Shown: positions 52,656 to 62,529, numbered from the stretch's first letter. The stretch: DNA of 64,000 bases from DASXMT01 sp963803065 (GCA_963803065.1 CAWDKW010000009.1:248001-312000), one strand, 5' to 3'. Made by a program: numbers and translations. The notes: generated by a model not told the origin, from the letters alone.

Positions 52656-53312
52656 ATGCCCCACGACAAGTCCAACGACAAGTCCAACGACGAGCAGGCG
52701 TTGAGGGCAGGCGAGTTCTCAGCCTGGATCGTCGAGATGGAGGCCGCTCTGCTCGGTGAGCGCGGGGCCGACGTTCCCTGTGGTGGCTGCACGGCCTGTT
52801 GCACCTCGTCGCAGTTCGTCCACATATCCCCCGACGAAAGCGACACACTGGCCCATGTGCCGGCAAGCCTGCTCTTCCCTGCGCCCCGCCTGCCTTCCGG
52901 CCACGTGCTGCTCGGCTACGACGAGCAGGGGCACTGCCCGATGCTGATCGACGACCGGTGCTCGATCTACGAGCACCGGCCGCGAACCTGCCGCACCTAC
53001 GACTGTCGGGTCTTTCCCGCTGCCGGCGTGGAGGTCGACCATGAGCGGGTCCCGGTTGCCCAACGGGCGCGGCGATGGCAGTTCAGCTATGCCTCCCCGG
53101 CCGACCATGTGGAGCACGACGCAGTCCGCGCCGCCGCCACCTTCCTCGATGAGCACAGGGAGATGGTCCTCGCCGCCGGCCTGCCGGCCACGGCAACGCA
53201 GCGCGCCGTTCTCGCCGTCCAGATCCACCGGGCCTTTCTGGCCGCCGACCCCGATCCCGAGGTCGTGCGAGCCGAGATCATGCGATGGAAGGGCAGCGAC
53301 CCGGAGACCTGA
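52656..53312 (+). CDS. YkgJ-family cysteine-cluster (zinc/iron-chelating) protein
   Basis: A 218-residue protein with the CxxCxxCC motif (CGGCTACC, about residues 42-49) and the downstream cysteines CPMLIDDRCSIYEHRPRTCRTYDC, the pattern of the YkgJ/UPF0153 metal-binding fold. Such proteins are thought to chelate zinc or iron; precise function not established. The N-terminus contains a small DKSNDKSND duplication. It is followed 56 nt later by an aldo/keto reductase. Confidence 0.88.
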   Translation: MPHDKSNDKSNDEQALRAGEFSAWIVEMEAALLGERGADVPCGGCTACCTSSQFVHISPDESDTLAHVPASLLFPAPRLPSGHVLLGYDEQGHCPMLIDDRCSIYEHRPRTCRTYDCRVFPAAGVEVDHERVPVAQRARRWQFSYASPADHVEHDAVRAAATFLDEHREMVLAAGLPATATQRAVLAVQIHRAFLAADPDPEVVRAEIMRWKGSDPET

Positions 53313-53368
53313 TCCGGGCACCCTCGATGCCGGGCGTCGACTGGACTTCGGGGTGCCCCGTGTTCAAT

Positions 53369-54235
53369 ATGGGAGAGATGCCCGGCGACACTGCAATCCT
53401 GGCCGGCCGGCCGGTCCACCGGATGGGGTTCGGCGCCATGCAGCTACCCGGACCCGGCGTGTTCGGGCCGCCCGCCGACCGGGACCAGGCCCTCGCCGTA
53501 CTGCGCCGGGCGATCGAAGCCGGGGTCGACCACCTCGACACGGCCCAGTTCTACGGACCCGACGTGGCCAACGAGCTGATCCACGAAGCCCTCTTCCCCT
53601 ATCCCGACAACCTGGTGCTGGTGTCGAAGGTCGGCGCGGTACGCGACGAGAAGCGCCAGTGGCTACCGGCCCAGCGCCCCGAGGACCTCCGGGCGGGGGT
53701 CGAGGCCAACCTGGCCAGCCTGCAGCTCGATCAAGTCCCCGTCGTCAACCTCCGGCGACACCCCGAGTCCGACGTGCCGCTGGCCGAACAACTCGACGCC
53801 ATGATCGCCCTTCGTGACGAGGGCCTCATCGGCGGCATCGGCCTGAGCAATGTGGTCCTCGACGACTACCGGGTGGCGCGATCCAGGACCGACGTGGCCT
53901 GTGTCCAGAACGCCTACAACCTGACCGACCGCAGCGACCAGCCGCTGTTCGACGAGTGTCGAGCCGACGCGGTGCCATACGTCCCGTTCTTCCCGCTCGG
54001 ATCAGCGTTCTTCGCCGACAATCCCGTTCTCGACGCCCCGGCAGTCGAGGAGACTGCTGGCCGCCTCGGCGTCAGCCGGGCGCAGGTAGCCCTCGCATGG
54101 CTGTTGGCCCAGGCAACCACGGCGTTGCTCATTCCGGGGACCGCGTCGCTGGCCCATCTGGAGGAGAACCTGGCCGCGACCGAACTCGTGCTCGACGAGG
54201 TGGCCGTCGAGGCCCTGGACCAGGCGGCGGACTGA
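53369..54235 (+). CDS. Aldo/keto reductase
   Basis: A 288-residue (alpha/beta)8 NADPH-dependent oxidoreductase: MGFGAMQLPGPGVFG, GVDHLDTAQFYGPDVANE with catalytic Asp and Tyr, LVSKVGAVRDEKRQW with catalytic Lys, VVNLRRHPESDVP with the His region, GGIGLSNV, and VALAWLLAQATTALLIPGTASLAHLEENLAA with the cofactor-binding GTAS. Substrate broad or unknown. Start ATG 53369, or 53378 which is preceded by GGGAGAG. Confidence 0.9.
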   Translation: MGEMPGDTAILAGRPVHRMGFGAMQLPGPGVFGPPADRDQALAVLRRAIEAGVDHLDTAQFYGPDVANELIHEALFPYPDNLVLVSKVGAVRDEKRQWLPAQRPEDLRAGVEANLASLQLDQVPVVNLRRHPESDVPLAEQLDAMIALRDEGLIGGIGLSNVVLDDYRVARSRTDVACVQNAYNLTDRSDQPLFDECRADAVPYVPFFPLGSAFFADNPVLDAPAVEETAGRLGVSRAQVALAWLLAQATTALLIPGTASLAHLEENLAATELVLDEVAVEALDQAAD

Positions 54236-54319
54236 ACGCCCGATCCCCCACCAGGAGGGCCTCGCCAGCACCCACCAGGTCGGGGCCCCCGAGGTGTGCA
54301 ACCGGGTCCAGGGCCGGTC

Positions 54320-55507
54320 CTACCCGAGCGCCATCGCCGCGTGCAAGGCGATGCCCGTCGTCATGGCTGCCTCGTCGAGCACCATCCGGTTGGAGTGGTT
54401 GGGGGCCGGGTGGGCCACCCCACGCGGTGCCCCGCCGAGGAAGGCCATCGACCCGGGAACCCGTTGCAGCACGTAGGACCAGTCCTCGGCGCCCATGACC
54501 GGGTTCGGCATTCGAGCGACTCCGCCCTCGCCGATCAGTGCAGCAGCGACGCCCAGTGTCCGCTCGGCGGCGGCCTCGTCGTTGACCGTGACCGGGTAGT
54601 GGCAGTCGAGCCACTCCACCTGGGCCGTACACCCATGGGCCTTTGCAACGTGCTCGGCGACCTGTTGCAGCCCGGCGAGGACGAGTTCCCTCGAGGCGTC
54701 CGACACCGCCCGGATCGTTCCGTGGCAGAGCGCCGTCTCCGGGATGACGTTGAACGCCGTCCCCGCTCGGACCTCGGTCACGGTGAGCACAGCAGGGTCG
54801 AAGGCGGGCACGCGCCGGGTGACCATCGTCTGGAAGGCGGTGACGATCTCACAGGCAACGGGCACCGGGTCGGTCGCGTCGTGCGGCATCGAGGCGTGCC
54901 CACCGGCGCCTCGCACGGTGACCCGGAACTCGTCGGCCGACGCGAGCAACGTCCCCACCCGGGTGGCCACCGTCCCGGTCGGGAGCAACGGGGTGACGTG
55001 GATGGCGAAGGCCCGGTCGACGCTTCCGTGGTCGCGGAGCAGGCCCTCGTCGAGCATGACCTTGGCGCCGCCGTGGCCCTCCTCGCCCGGTTGGAACATG
55101 AACACCACCCTGCCGCGCAGCTCCCGACGGCGACGATGCAGGAGCCGTGCCGCGCCGACCAGCATGGCCAGATGGGCATCGTGGCCACAGGCGTGCATGT
55201 GGCCCTCGACACGTGAGGAGAATTCGAGCCCGGTGTCCTCGGGCATCTCGAGCGCGTCCATGTCGCCCCGCAACAGCGTGGTCGGGCCCTCCCCGTCGCC
55301 CTCGAGCACGGCCACTACCGAGCTCGTGGCGGCGCCGGTGCTCACCGAGAGTCCCAACCCGTCGATGGCCTCGAGGACGGCGACCTGGGTCACCGGCAGG
55401 TCCAAACCGATCTCGGGGTAGGCGTGGACACGCCGGCGCAGGGCGACGGCCGACTCGAGCAGACCGTGGGCCTCCTCGAGCAGGGATGCATCGAGCCGAG
55501 AGGTCAC
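54320..55507 (-). CDS. M20-family metallopeptidase/amidohydrolase (M20D)
   Basis: A 395-residue amidohydrolase of the hippurate hydrolase/IAA-amino-acid hydrolase type: LRRRVHAYPEIGLDLP, LLRGDMDALEMPEDTG, GHMHACGHDAHLAMLVGAARLL (metal ligands), VVFMFQPGEEGHGGAKVML with the catalytic Glu pair, AGGHASMPHDATDP, and C-terminal MGAEDWSYVLQRVPGSMAFLG. It cleaves N-acyl amino acids. Start at MTSRLDASL. Divergent from the diadenylate-cyclase-domain gene, 56 nt apart. Confidence 0.9.
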   Translation of the reverse strand: MTSRLDASLLEEAHGLLESAVALRRRVHAYPEIGLDLPVTQVAVLEAIDGLGLSVSTGAATSSVVAVLEGDGEGPTTLLRGDMDALEMPEDTGLEFSSRVEGHMHACGHDAHLAMLVGAARLLHRRRRELRGRVVFMFQPGEEGHGGAKVMLDEGLLRDHGSVDRAFAIHVTPLLPTGTVATRVGTLLASADEFRVTVRGAGGHASMPHDATDPVPVACEIVTAFQTMVTRRVPAFDPAVLTVTEVRAGTAFNVIPETALCHGTIRAVSDASRELVLAGLQQVAEHVAKAHGCTAQVEWLDCHYPVTVNDEAAAERTLGVAAALIGEGGVARMPNPVMGAEDWSYVLQRVPGSMAFLGGAPRGVAHPAPNHSNRMVLDEAAMTTGIALHAAMALG

Positions 55508-55563
55508 CAGCAGATGGTATGCCCCGGGATGGGCCGGCCGTCGGCATCGCTACGATCAACGCT

Positions 55564-56541
55564 GTGCCTCCTCCCGGTCCGAACCGCGAGCCCGGTGCCG
55601 CTCGGCTGCGGCGGCTGGCCGAGGAGCTCGAGGAGAGCGGCCTGGATCTCGAGGAGCCCGGGGGCTTCCCGGCGATCCTGGTCGAGGAGATCGACTATGC
55701 CCTCCGTCCGCCGGTCCACGAGCGGCGGGTCGTCAGCAGCGGCACCATCCTCGATCCGCGGTCCGACCCGGCCACGTGGGCAACGGGGACGGAGCTCGAC
55801 ATCACCCGCCAGGCGCTGAACCGCCAGCCCCTCCCGGCCGCCCGGCGGTTCGCCGACGGGCTCTCGAGCTGGATCGTGCGCCGAAGCGACGGCACCGCCG
55901 AGTGGATGGTCCTCGATCGTCCAGCCGGATCGGAACGGGACCTGGTCGTCCTGGCGGAAGTGTTCGAGGCCACCATCGTGCAGCGCCACCCGGCCGGATC
56001 GGTGCGGGTGGTCGGCGCATTCGGGGTGCTCCGCTGGGACGGCTTCAGCTGGCACCACGAGCCGCCCGTCAGCAGTTGGATCGACGGGATCATCGGCGAT
56101 GAGGTCCACGGCGATCCCAGAGTCCTGGAGGCGATGCTCGAGTTCGCCGTGCACGACCTCGGCTCCCTGGGGATCGGGTCCTTGCTCATCTATCGGCCCG
56201 ATGCCGGGCCCGGTCCCCCGGTCGAGGAGCGACTCCCGACACCGCCGCCCCTCCGAATCCGCAGAGCCGCCCACCTCGCGCCGCTCCGCCACGCCCTGGC
56301 CCAGATCGACGGCGCGGCCGTCTTCGACTCGCTGGGGGTGCTGCGCCAGCTCGGCGTGCGCTTGGTGCCCAGCACGGTGGCCGAGGCGACGGTGGAACCC
56401 TTCGGCGGCACCCGGCACACCTCCGGCCGTCGCTACAGCCATGACGACCCGCTCGCCACCGTGATCGCCGTGAGCGAGGACGGCCCGGTCTCGGTGCTCC
56501 GCGCCGGCGAGGTGCTCGGCAGCTCTCGCAACGCTCAGTGA
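55564..56541 (+). CDS. Diadenylate cyclase (DAC/DisA-N) domain protein
   Basis: A 325-residue protein. The C-terminal region (about 185-320) matches the DAC domain that makes c-di-AMP from two ATP: LEFAVHDLGSLGIGSLLIYR, DGAAVFDSLGVLRQLG with catalytic Asp249-Gly250-Ala251, and GTRHTSGRR (Thr283-Arg284-His285) followed by ATVIAVSEDGPVSVLRAGEVLG. The third position of the usual RHR motif is Thr286, so activity may be altered. The N-terminal about 180 residues are not recognised; no DisA DNA-binding part is present. GTG 55564 lies seven nt after TACGAT (55551-55556), indicating a leaderless mRNA. Confidence 0.78.
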   Translation: MPPPGPNREPGAARLRRLAEELEESGLDLEEPGGFPAILVEEIDYALRPPVHERRVVSSGTILDPRSDPATWATGTELDITRQALNRQPLPAARRFADGLSSWIVRRSDGTAEWMVLDRPAGSERDLVVLAEVFEATIVQRHPAGSVRVVGAFGVLRWDGFSWHHEPPVSSWIDGIIGDEVHGDPRVLEAMLEFAVHDLGSLGIGSLLIYRPDAGPGPPVEERLPTPPPLRIRRAAHLAPLRHALAQIDGAAVFDSLGVLRQLGVRLVPSTVAEATVEPFGGTRHTSGRRYSHDDPLATVIAVSEDGPVSVLRAGEVLGSSRNAQ

Positions 56542-56669
56542 CTACATATGCGACCTGCGTGGCGCCCTTTGATTCTCCTGCCGTTCATCGGGTTCGGACC
56601 CGTCCTGCGGCGGCCCGACGCACGGTTCGGCCTGGGCATCGGGCCCGGCCTCGGGGTACGTTTCACTTC

Positions 56670-57062
56670 GTGCCTGACTCCTCCGGCTCGCACCTGACGA
56701 GCAGCTCCTGGGCCACCAGGGGCGAGCCTGCGACAGTGGCCGCAGCGCTGAAGGAGGCCGGGCGGGCCCTCGGGGGAACGGTCTCGGCCGAACGCAACAA
56801 CCTGGTCGACATGACGTTCGGGTCGCGGGTCGGCTACCGGCTCTTCGGCACGATCGCGCCGGTCCGCATGAGACCGGTGTCCCTCCGCGTGTCGATCGAT
56901 GCCGCATCCATGGATGTCGCCATGGTCACGATCACCGCGCTCAACGACCCCCGTCGCTATGCCGTCGAGGCGTCCTCGTTCTCGAGCCGACAGTACGCAA
57001 AGGCATGTTCCCGGCTCTTGCACGGGCTTCGGGAGGCCGCACCGCCAACGGATCGGGTCTGA
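56670..57062 (+). CDS. Hypothetical protein, 130 residues
   Basis: A small alpha/beta protein: HLTSSSWATRGEPATVAAALKEAGRALGGTVSAERNNLVDMTFGSRVGYRLFG, then RPVSLRVSIDAASMDVAMVTITALNDPRRYAVEASSF and a C-terminal helix. No family recognised. The GTG at 56670 lies seven nt after TACGTT (56657-56662), supporting a leaderless start; the frame is open further upstream but the residues there look non-coding. It lies between the DAC-domain gene and a nucleosidase gene, same strand. Confidence 0.6.
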   Translation: MPDSSGSHLTSSSWATRGEPATVAAALKEAGRALGGTVSAERNNLVDMTFGSRVGYRLFGTIAPVRMRPVSLRVSIDAASMDVAMVTITALNDPRRYAVEASSFSSRQYAKACSRLLHGLREAAPPTDRV

Positions 57063-57099
57063 GCCGCTGCCGGCCCGCCACGTCGTCGTCCTGGCGCCC

Positions 57100-57796
57100 A
57101 TGCCGCTCGAGATGGAGGCCATCGTGGCCGCCTTCGGGCTTGGCTCCGCCGGCGACGTACCCGGCGCTGCGGCCACCGGCCGCGTGGGCACGTCGGACGT
57201 GACCGCCCTCCACATCGGGATGGGCCCTTCCTCGACCCGAGCGGCGACGTCCGCGCTGTTCGACACGGCCGATCCCTCCCGCGTCCCAGTCGACCACGTG
57301 ATGATCGCCGGCATCTGCGGCGGTCTCGACCCCGACCTCCCCGTCGGGACCCTCATCAATCCCGAGACGGTCGTCGACCACGGGAGCGGCGCCACCTACC
57401 GCCATGACCCGCCCGGGGACGCGCCTCGGGCGGGGAAGCTGGTCACCACGGGGGCGGTGAGCTTCGACCCCCAGCTGAGCCTGCGGCTCTTCTGGCGAGG
57501 GCTGCCTCGGGGTGGACATGGAGTCCTCGGCCGTGGCCGAGGTGTGCGAGGCCCACGGGTGCGCGTGGTCGGTGTACCGGTGCATCAGCGACCGGCACTT
57601 CGACGGCCTCCTCGACGAGCGGGTCGTCGCCATGACCAACCCTGACGGCTCGGCCAACCTGGCGGAGGTCGAACGGCTCATGGCCGCCGATCCCGAGCTG
57701 GGCGGGAGGCTCGAACGACTGGCCCGCGACACAACGCGGGCGGCCCGGCTGGCCGCCGAGGCGGCGCGGCGGGGGTGCCTCGCCCTCGGCAGCTGA
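57100..57796 (+). pseudogene. MTA/SAH nucleosidase-like gene, frameshifted
   Basis: A purine-nucleosidase/phosphorylase-family gene read in two frames. The first part has MPLEMEAIVAAFGLG, VTALHIGMGPSS and MIAGICGGLDPDLPVGTLINPETVVDH. After FDPQLSLRL the frame is lost and continues one base later with EGCLGVDMESSAVAEVCE (active-site VDMES), VYRCISDRHFDG and a helical end. A one-base insertion between about 57487 and 57497 (ctcttctgg) explains it; either sequencing error or a young pseudogene. The family hydrolyses the adenine or hypoxanthine glycosidic bond of MTA, SAH or futalosine. No canonical start precedes ATG 57100 closely. Confidence 0.75.
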
Positions 57797-57827
57797 CGGG
57801 CAGGCGGTCAACCGGTGGCGGCGGCGA

Positions 57828-60351
57828 TCACTCCATCGGCTGGTGGGCCATGCCGGTCGGTTCGCGCCCGGCCAGCAGCCAGCCGCCGACTGCGGCAACG
57901 AGCGGCATGCCGACGACGATGATGACCAGGTTGGCGGTGGGGGCACTCGACAGCGCGGCGAGACCGCCGTTCTGGGCGCTGCTCCGGAACCAGGCGATGG
58001 CGGCCACGTAGCCGGCCACCGTGCCCAGCACCGCGCCGAGCAGCGCCATGGCGCCGGCCGTGGCGGCGGTGAGGGTCCGGCGGGTCGAGCTGCTCGCCCC
58101 GGTGGCGGCCAGGGTCCGGAGGTCGCTCGCCGTCTCGCTCCGGATGAGGCCGACGGCCATGGCCAGGATCCCGAGGGCCAGGACGATACCGAAGGCGGTG
58201 GCCCAGTCGATGATCTCCGACGAGGTGGGCGCGCTGGACTTGGTCTCGACGGCCATGCCCGCCGCGGCCGCGGTCGACCGGGCACTGCTGATCTGGGCGG
58301 CGGTGAGAGGATGGGGGCTCTGGATGAGCCAACCCGCCGGGATGGTCTGCAGGCCGAGCTGGTGGACGGCGTGCTCGGTGATCACGGTGTTGGGCGCGGA
58401 GGTCCCCGACGGTAGGGCGCCGACCTCTTGGATCACCGGGTTGGCCACGCACGAGCCCCGGGGGCAGGGGAAGTCGCCCTGTGCCCTTGGGTGCGGCCCG
58501 GTACCGGGTCCGACGGAGGTCGCCTTGCCGCCGTAGGTGAGCTGCATGTCGGACAGGGTGGACAGGCCAGGCCTCATGGTCAGGATGTCGGCGGCGGGGT
58601 CGATCGCCGACGACGTGATCCCGAAGGCCCGGAGGAGCGACGGTGTGGCCACATAGATCGGCCCATCCCAGTTTCGGCCAGGGGCGGCATGGGTGAGCGA
58701 GGCTGTGGTCGTGTCGAGCTCCACGACGTCACGCGACCCGACCGAGGCGGCAATGTCGTGCACGTTGGCTTCCAAGGCCGCCGGGTTGGCGGGCGTCGCC
58801 GTCCCCCCCGGAGCGCCCGGGTCCCCGCCGCCCGCCGGCCCGTTCGCGGTGGAGATGACGAGCTGGTTCGACGCCAGGTTGGGCCCGGCGTAGTCGAGGA
58901 CATTGGCGTACCGTCCGGCCGAGAGGACGCTGATGACCACGGCGATGAGCACGCCGAGGCTGATGGCGGCCAGCGCCGAGGCCGACCGGGCCCGGTAGCG
59001 GGACAGGTCGCGCAAGGCCAGGCGCACGGCGATCGGGGCTCGGCGTCCGAACCGGGCCAGCAGGGTCAGGCAGAACGGGCACAACAGGATCACCGCGGCG
59101 ATGAGGACGACGAAGCCGAGGACGACCTCGGGCATACCTCCGCCGCTACTGGTGCCCCGGCCGGCGATCGAGAACAGGACGAAGGCGACGACGAGGAGGA
59201 CGACGCCGGGCACGGCCGACCGGTGCACCTGTTTGGGCGGAGCGGGCCGGCCGGCGAGGGCGGCCACGATGGGGACCTTCGTGATCGAGCGGGCCGGGCG
59301 AGAGGCGGCGAACAGCGTGGCCAGCACGGCCAGCACCATCGAGACGACGATCACCACCCACGGCAGCTGAAACGCCCCGATCACATGGTGGGAGCTCGAC
59401 TCCAGGCTCGGCCGATAGGCCAGCCAGGCGGCCAGGCCCACCGCCGCGCCGACCAGCGATCCGACGAGACCGACCACGACGCCGTTGGCCCGCACGACGA
59501 GACGGATGTGCTTGTCGGTGGCGCCGAGGGCGCCGACCATCCCGATCGACCGCAGCCGACGCTGGGCCAGGACCGTGAAGCCGCCCACCGACACCAGGGC
59601 GATCAGCAGCATCCCGACCGTGGCCAGGGCCAAGACGATGGTCTCGGGATTGAATCCGTTGCCCGACGACCCCGACGCGATCTGGACATCGGACGCCGAG
59701 CTTGGACAGGTCCACCCCCGGCGCGTCGAAGAGGACGGTGACGGTGCTCGGTGCGTGGACCTGGCCGGGCGCCACGAGGGCGAACTCGTCGAGCAGGCTC
59801 TGGGGGTTCTGGACGATGCCGACGACGCGGCGGGTCGTGCCCCCCTGGTGCCAGAGGCCACCGATGGTGAGGTTGAAGGCCGATGCCACCCCGTCGGTCA
59901 CCGCCACCTGGCCCGGCCCCGTCGGGTAGTGCCCGTCGACGAGGGAGAGCATGGGCCGCCCGTACGGGCCCGCTGGGTCCTGGGCGCGCAGCTGATAGGT
60001 CCCGACCGAGCCCGGGATGGCGAGGGTCTCGTTCTCGATGACATCGGTGCGCCCGAAGCGATGCTCCAAAGCGGCGACCTGGGTGGCCACTTGCCGGTCG
60101 GACCCATGGAGCGTGGCCAGCTCCTGGGCGGTACCGAACCCGGCGTTGGCCGGCGGCGGCGTGTTGGTGGCCACCGCCGCCCCCACGACCGTGGCGGCCA
60201 CGGCCACGATGACGAGGGCCAGGATGATCACCTGCTGACGCCACTCTCGCCGAAACAGACGCCACGCCCACCGCACCATGGCACGGCGGGCCGGAGCACC
60301 GCCGTCGCCCGGCCGGCTCGTGGTCGGCCGCTCGAGCACGGCAACGCTCAT
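57828..60351 (-). pseudogene. FtsX/MacB-like ABC transporter permease, frameshifted
   Basis: About 840 residues in two frames. N-terminal part: MSVAVLERPTT, a first helix (VIILALVIVAVAATVVGAAVA), then an extracytoplasmic domain up to LFDAPGVDLSKL. The frame then shifts by one base (extra G near 59694-59700) and continues with SDVQIASGSSGNGFNPETIVLALATVGMLLIALVSVGGFTVLAQRRLRSIGMVGALGATDKHI, an FtsX core, a further extracytoplasmic domain and a second FtsX core, the eight-helix duplicated type. It would pair with the upstream ATPase to export a lipid or peptide. ATG overlaps the ATPase stop (ATGA). Insertion error or real break unresolved. Confidence 0.82.
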
Positions 60352-61067
60352 CGGTGGGCGTGCTCGATCAACGACTCGGGGCTCGAAGGCGGCATCGTCT
60401 GGTCGACGATCTGCCCGTCCCGCAGGAACACGACCCGGTCGGCCCACGAGGCCAGTTTGGCGTCGTGGGTGACCAGCACCGCGGCCACGCCCCGCCGACA
60501 GGCGGCGAGCACCAGGCGCATCACCGCCTCGCCGTTGGCCGAATCGAGCGCGCCCGAGGGCTCGTCGGCCAGCAGCAGCTGGCGCTCCCCCACCACGGCC
60601 CGGGCGATGGACACCCGTTGCCGTTCGCCCCCCGAGAGCTGGTCGGGGAAATGGCTGGCCCGATCGGCCAGGTCGAGCTCCTCGAGGGCGGCCATGCCGG
60701 CGGATCGGGCCCTTCTCGCCGACACGCCGTCGAGCTCGAGGGGCAGCGAGACGTTCTCCACCGCGTTGAGCCCGGGCAGGAGGTTGAAGTCCTGGAACAC
60801 GAAGCCGATCGAGCGCCGTCGCATCCGAGCCTGGTCGTTGCGCGACATCGCCGACAGGACGGCCCCGCCGACCAGCACCTCGCCGGTGGTCGGTTGTTCG
60901 AGGCTCCCGGCGATGGTCAACAGGGTGCTCTTGCCCGAGCCGCTCGCCCCCATCACCGCCACCAGTGCCCCGCCATCGACGGAGAGATTGATGCCGTGCA
61001 GCGCCCGGACCTCGGTCGCACCCTCGCCGTAGACCTTCGAGACGCTTCGCAGTTCGAGATAACTCAT
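60348..61067 (-). CDS. ABC transporter ATP-binding protein (LolD/MacB-type)
   Basis: A 239-residue ATPase: Walker A GASGSGKST (about 41-49), Q-loop FVFQDFNLLPGLNAVENV, signature LSGGERQRVSIARA, Walker B LLLADEPSGALDS, and H-loop VLVTHD. The family pairs with FtsX-like permeases such as the adjacent gene. Translation is coupled on both sides: four-base overlap with padR upstream and with the permease downstream. Confidence 0.95.
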   Translation of the reverse strand: MSYLELRSVSKVYGEGATEVRALHGINLSVDGGALVAVMGASGSGKSTLLTIAGSLEQPTTGEVLVGGAVLSAMSRNDQARMRRRSIGFVFQDFNLLPGLNAVENVSLPLELDGVSARRARSAGMAALEELDLADRASHFPDQLSGGERQRVSIARAVVGERQLLLADEPSGALDSANGEAVMRLVLAACRRGVAAVLVTHDAKLASWADRVVFLRDGQIVDQTMPPSSPESLIEHAHR

Positions 61068-61645
61068 CGCCGATCACCTACCTTCCGCCTCATCTTCGGC
61101 ATCGGGAAGCCATCTGCGGGCGCCGGCTCGAATGCGGCACGCTTCAGGCGACCGTCGGCCATGTCGAGCCAGCGGATGACGGAGTCCAGCCGCAACAGCT
61201 CGGCGTCGACCACCAGTGCGAAGCTGAGGTCGAACCGGGCCTCGTCCTCTTTCAGGCGGGTCCACTGCTGCATCAGCTCCACCAGGTAGCGGCGGTGCAC
61301 CTGCACCACCTCGTGCACGTCGACCCCGGGCATCCGCATCGCCACCAGGACCTTGATGACCAGCTCGTCACGGGGGGGCGAGCTGAGGTCAGGCGGCGTC
61401 CGTAGCCACTCGCCCAGCTCGTCGGCGCCCTCGGCGGTGATCCGGAAGTCTTTCTGTGGGCCCTCGGCGTCGGTGTCGTCCGATTCGACCAGCCCGTCGC
61501 GCTCGAGTCGCTGCAGGGTGGTGTAGACCTGGCCGACGTTCAAGGGCCAGACCTCACCGGTCCTCGCCTCGAACTCCTGACGGAGCTGGAGGCCGTACTT
61601 TGGCCCCTCGCTCAACAGGGCGAGCAGTGCGTGCCGGATGCTCAT
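61064..61645 (-). CDS. PadR-family transcriptional regulator
   Basis: A 193-residue protein: PadR winged HTH at the N-terminus (MSIRHALLALLSEGPKYGLQLRQEFEARTGEVWPLNVGQVYTTLQRLERDGLVESD) and a C-terminal dimerising region (PRDELVIKVLVAMRMPG, HRRYLVELMQQWTRLKEDEARFDL). ATG 61645 is the family start. First gene of a padR-ATPase-permease operon, with a palindrome 17-37 nt before its start, so it likely represses the exporter in response to its substrate. Confidence 0.92.
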   Translation of the reverse strand: MSIRHALLALLSEGPKYGLQLRQEFEARTGEVWPLNVGQVYTTLQRLERDGLVESDDTDAEGPQKDFRITAEGADELGEWLRTPPDLSSPPRDELVIKVLVAMRMPGVDVHEVVQVHRRYLVELMQQWTRLKEDEARFDLSFALVVDAELLRLDSVIRWLDMADGRLKRAAFEPAPADGFPMPKMRRKVGDRR

Positions 61646-61661
61646 CTTCGGAACTTTATGC

Positions 61662-61682
61662 GTAGCATACTGAGTATCGTAC
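61662..61682. promoter_or_regulatory. Palindrome upstream of padR, candidate PadR operator
   Basis: gtagcatact-g-agtatcgtac: 10-bp arms matching at 8 positions, with the perfect core ATACT-G-AGTAT. It lies directly upstream of the padR start codon, where a repressor would block the operon promoter. Confidence 0.6.
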
Positions 61683-61820
61683 CTGGTGTAGTCCGTCGAG
61701 GTCAAGGGACTCCGACCTGGGCGATCCTGACACGAAGCCCGCTCCATCTCGGCAACGCTTGCTGCCACCAGCCATTCGAATTGATCGGCGGCGAGACGAG
61801 GAGGTGGAGGGAGAATCGGG

Positions 61821-62510
61821 TTGAAGGGCGACGTGGCCGGATGGATCGTGATGGTGGCCGCCGTCGCCGTGTTCGGCGTGTTCACCATCTTCCGGGACCG
61901 GCGGCGTCGTGCCAGTGGCCTCGTTGCTCCCCCGTTGGCCATGACCATTCTCAAGGTGGCGGTGATCGCCGCAGCTGGGGTGGCCCTCGTCCTCATCTGC
62001 AATACCAACCGCAGCAAATTCGCCGTGCTCCAAGGTGTGCCCTATGCCGTGGTCATCGTGGCGGCCTTCGTGGTCGCCTGGACGTTCCTGCTGACCCGCA
62101 CCCGCTTCGGCCGCTACCTGTACGCCATCGGCGGGAACGCCGGGGCGGCCCGGCGAGGCGGCGTGAGCCTCGGGTGGAACCGCTTCTGGGCCTTCACCCT
62201 GACCGGCCTGACGGCGGGCGCGGCCGGGATCCTCTATGCGTCGCGGCTCGGTTCGATCTCCAACAACATCGACGGCGGCACCCTCGTGCTCTATGCGGTG
62301 GCCGCTGCGGTGATCGGGGGCACGAGCCTCTTCGGCGGCCGGGGCAAGATGGTGCACGCCCTCCTCGGAGGCCTGGTCATCGCCACCATCTACAACGGGT
62401 TGGGGCTGCTCGGCATCAGCGCGGCCACACAGTTCATGGTGACGGCACTGGTGCTCTTGGCCGCGGTGGCCATCGACGCACTCGCCCGCCGCGGGCGCGG
62501 CACCCGCTGA
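61821..62510 (+). pseudogene. 5'-truncated sugar ABC transporter permease (XylH-like), C-terminal half only
   Basis: 229 residues that match the second half of ribose/xylose-type permeases: helices, then TRTRFGRYLYAIGGNAGAARRGGVSLGWNRFWAFTLTGLTAGAAGILYASRLGSISNNIDGGTLVLYAVAAAVIGGTSLFGGRGKMVHALLGGLVIATIYNGLG, the family EAA-like loop region. Family members have about 390-410 residues, so the N-terminal half is missing. A stop codon at 61782 closes the frame upstream, and the padR promoter occupies the remaining space. No ATPase or binding-protein gene is nearby. Probably a remnant. Confidence 0.75.
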
Positions 62511-62529
62511 TCCGTCCGGGGAGGAGACC

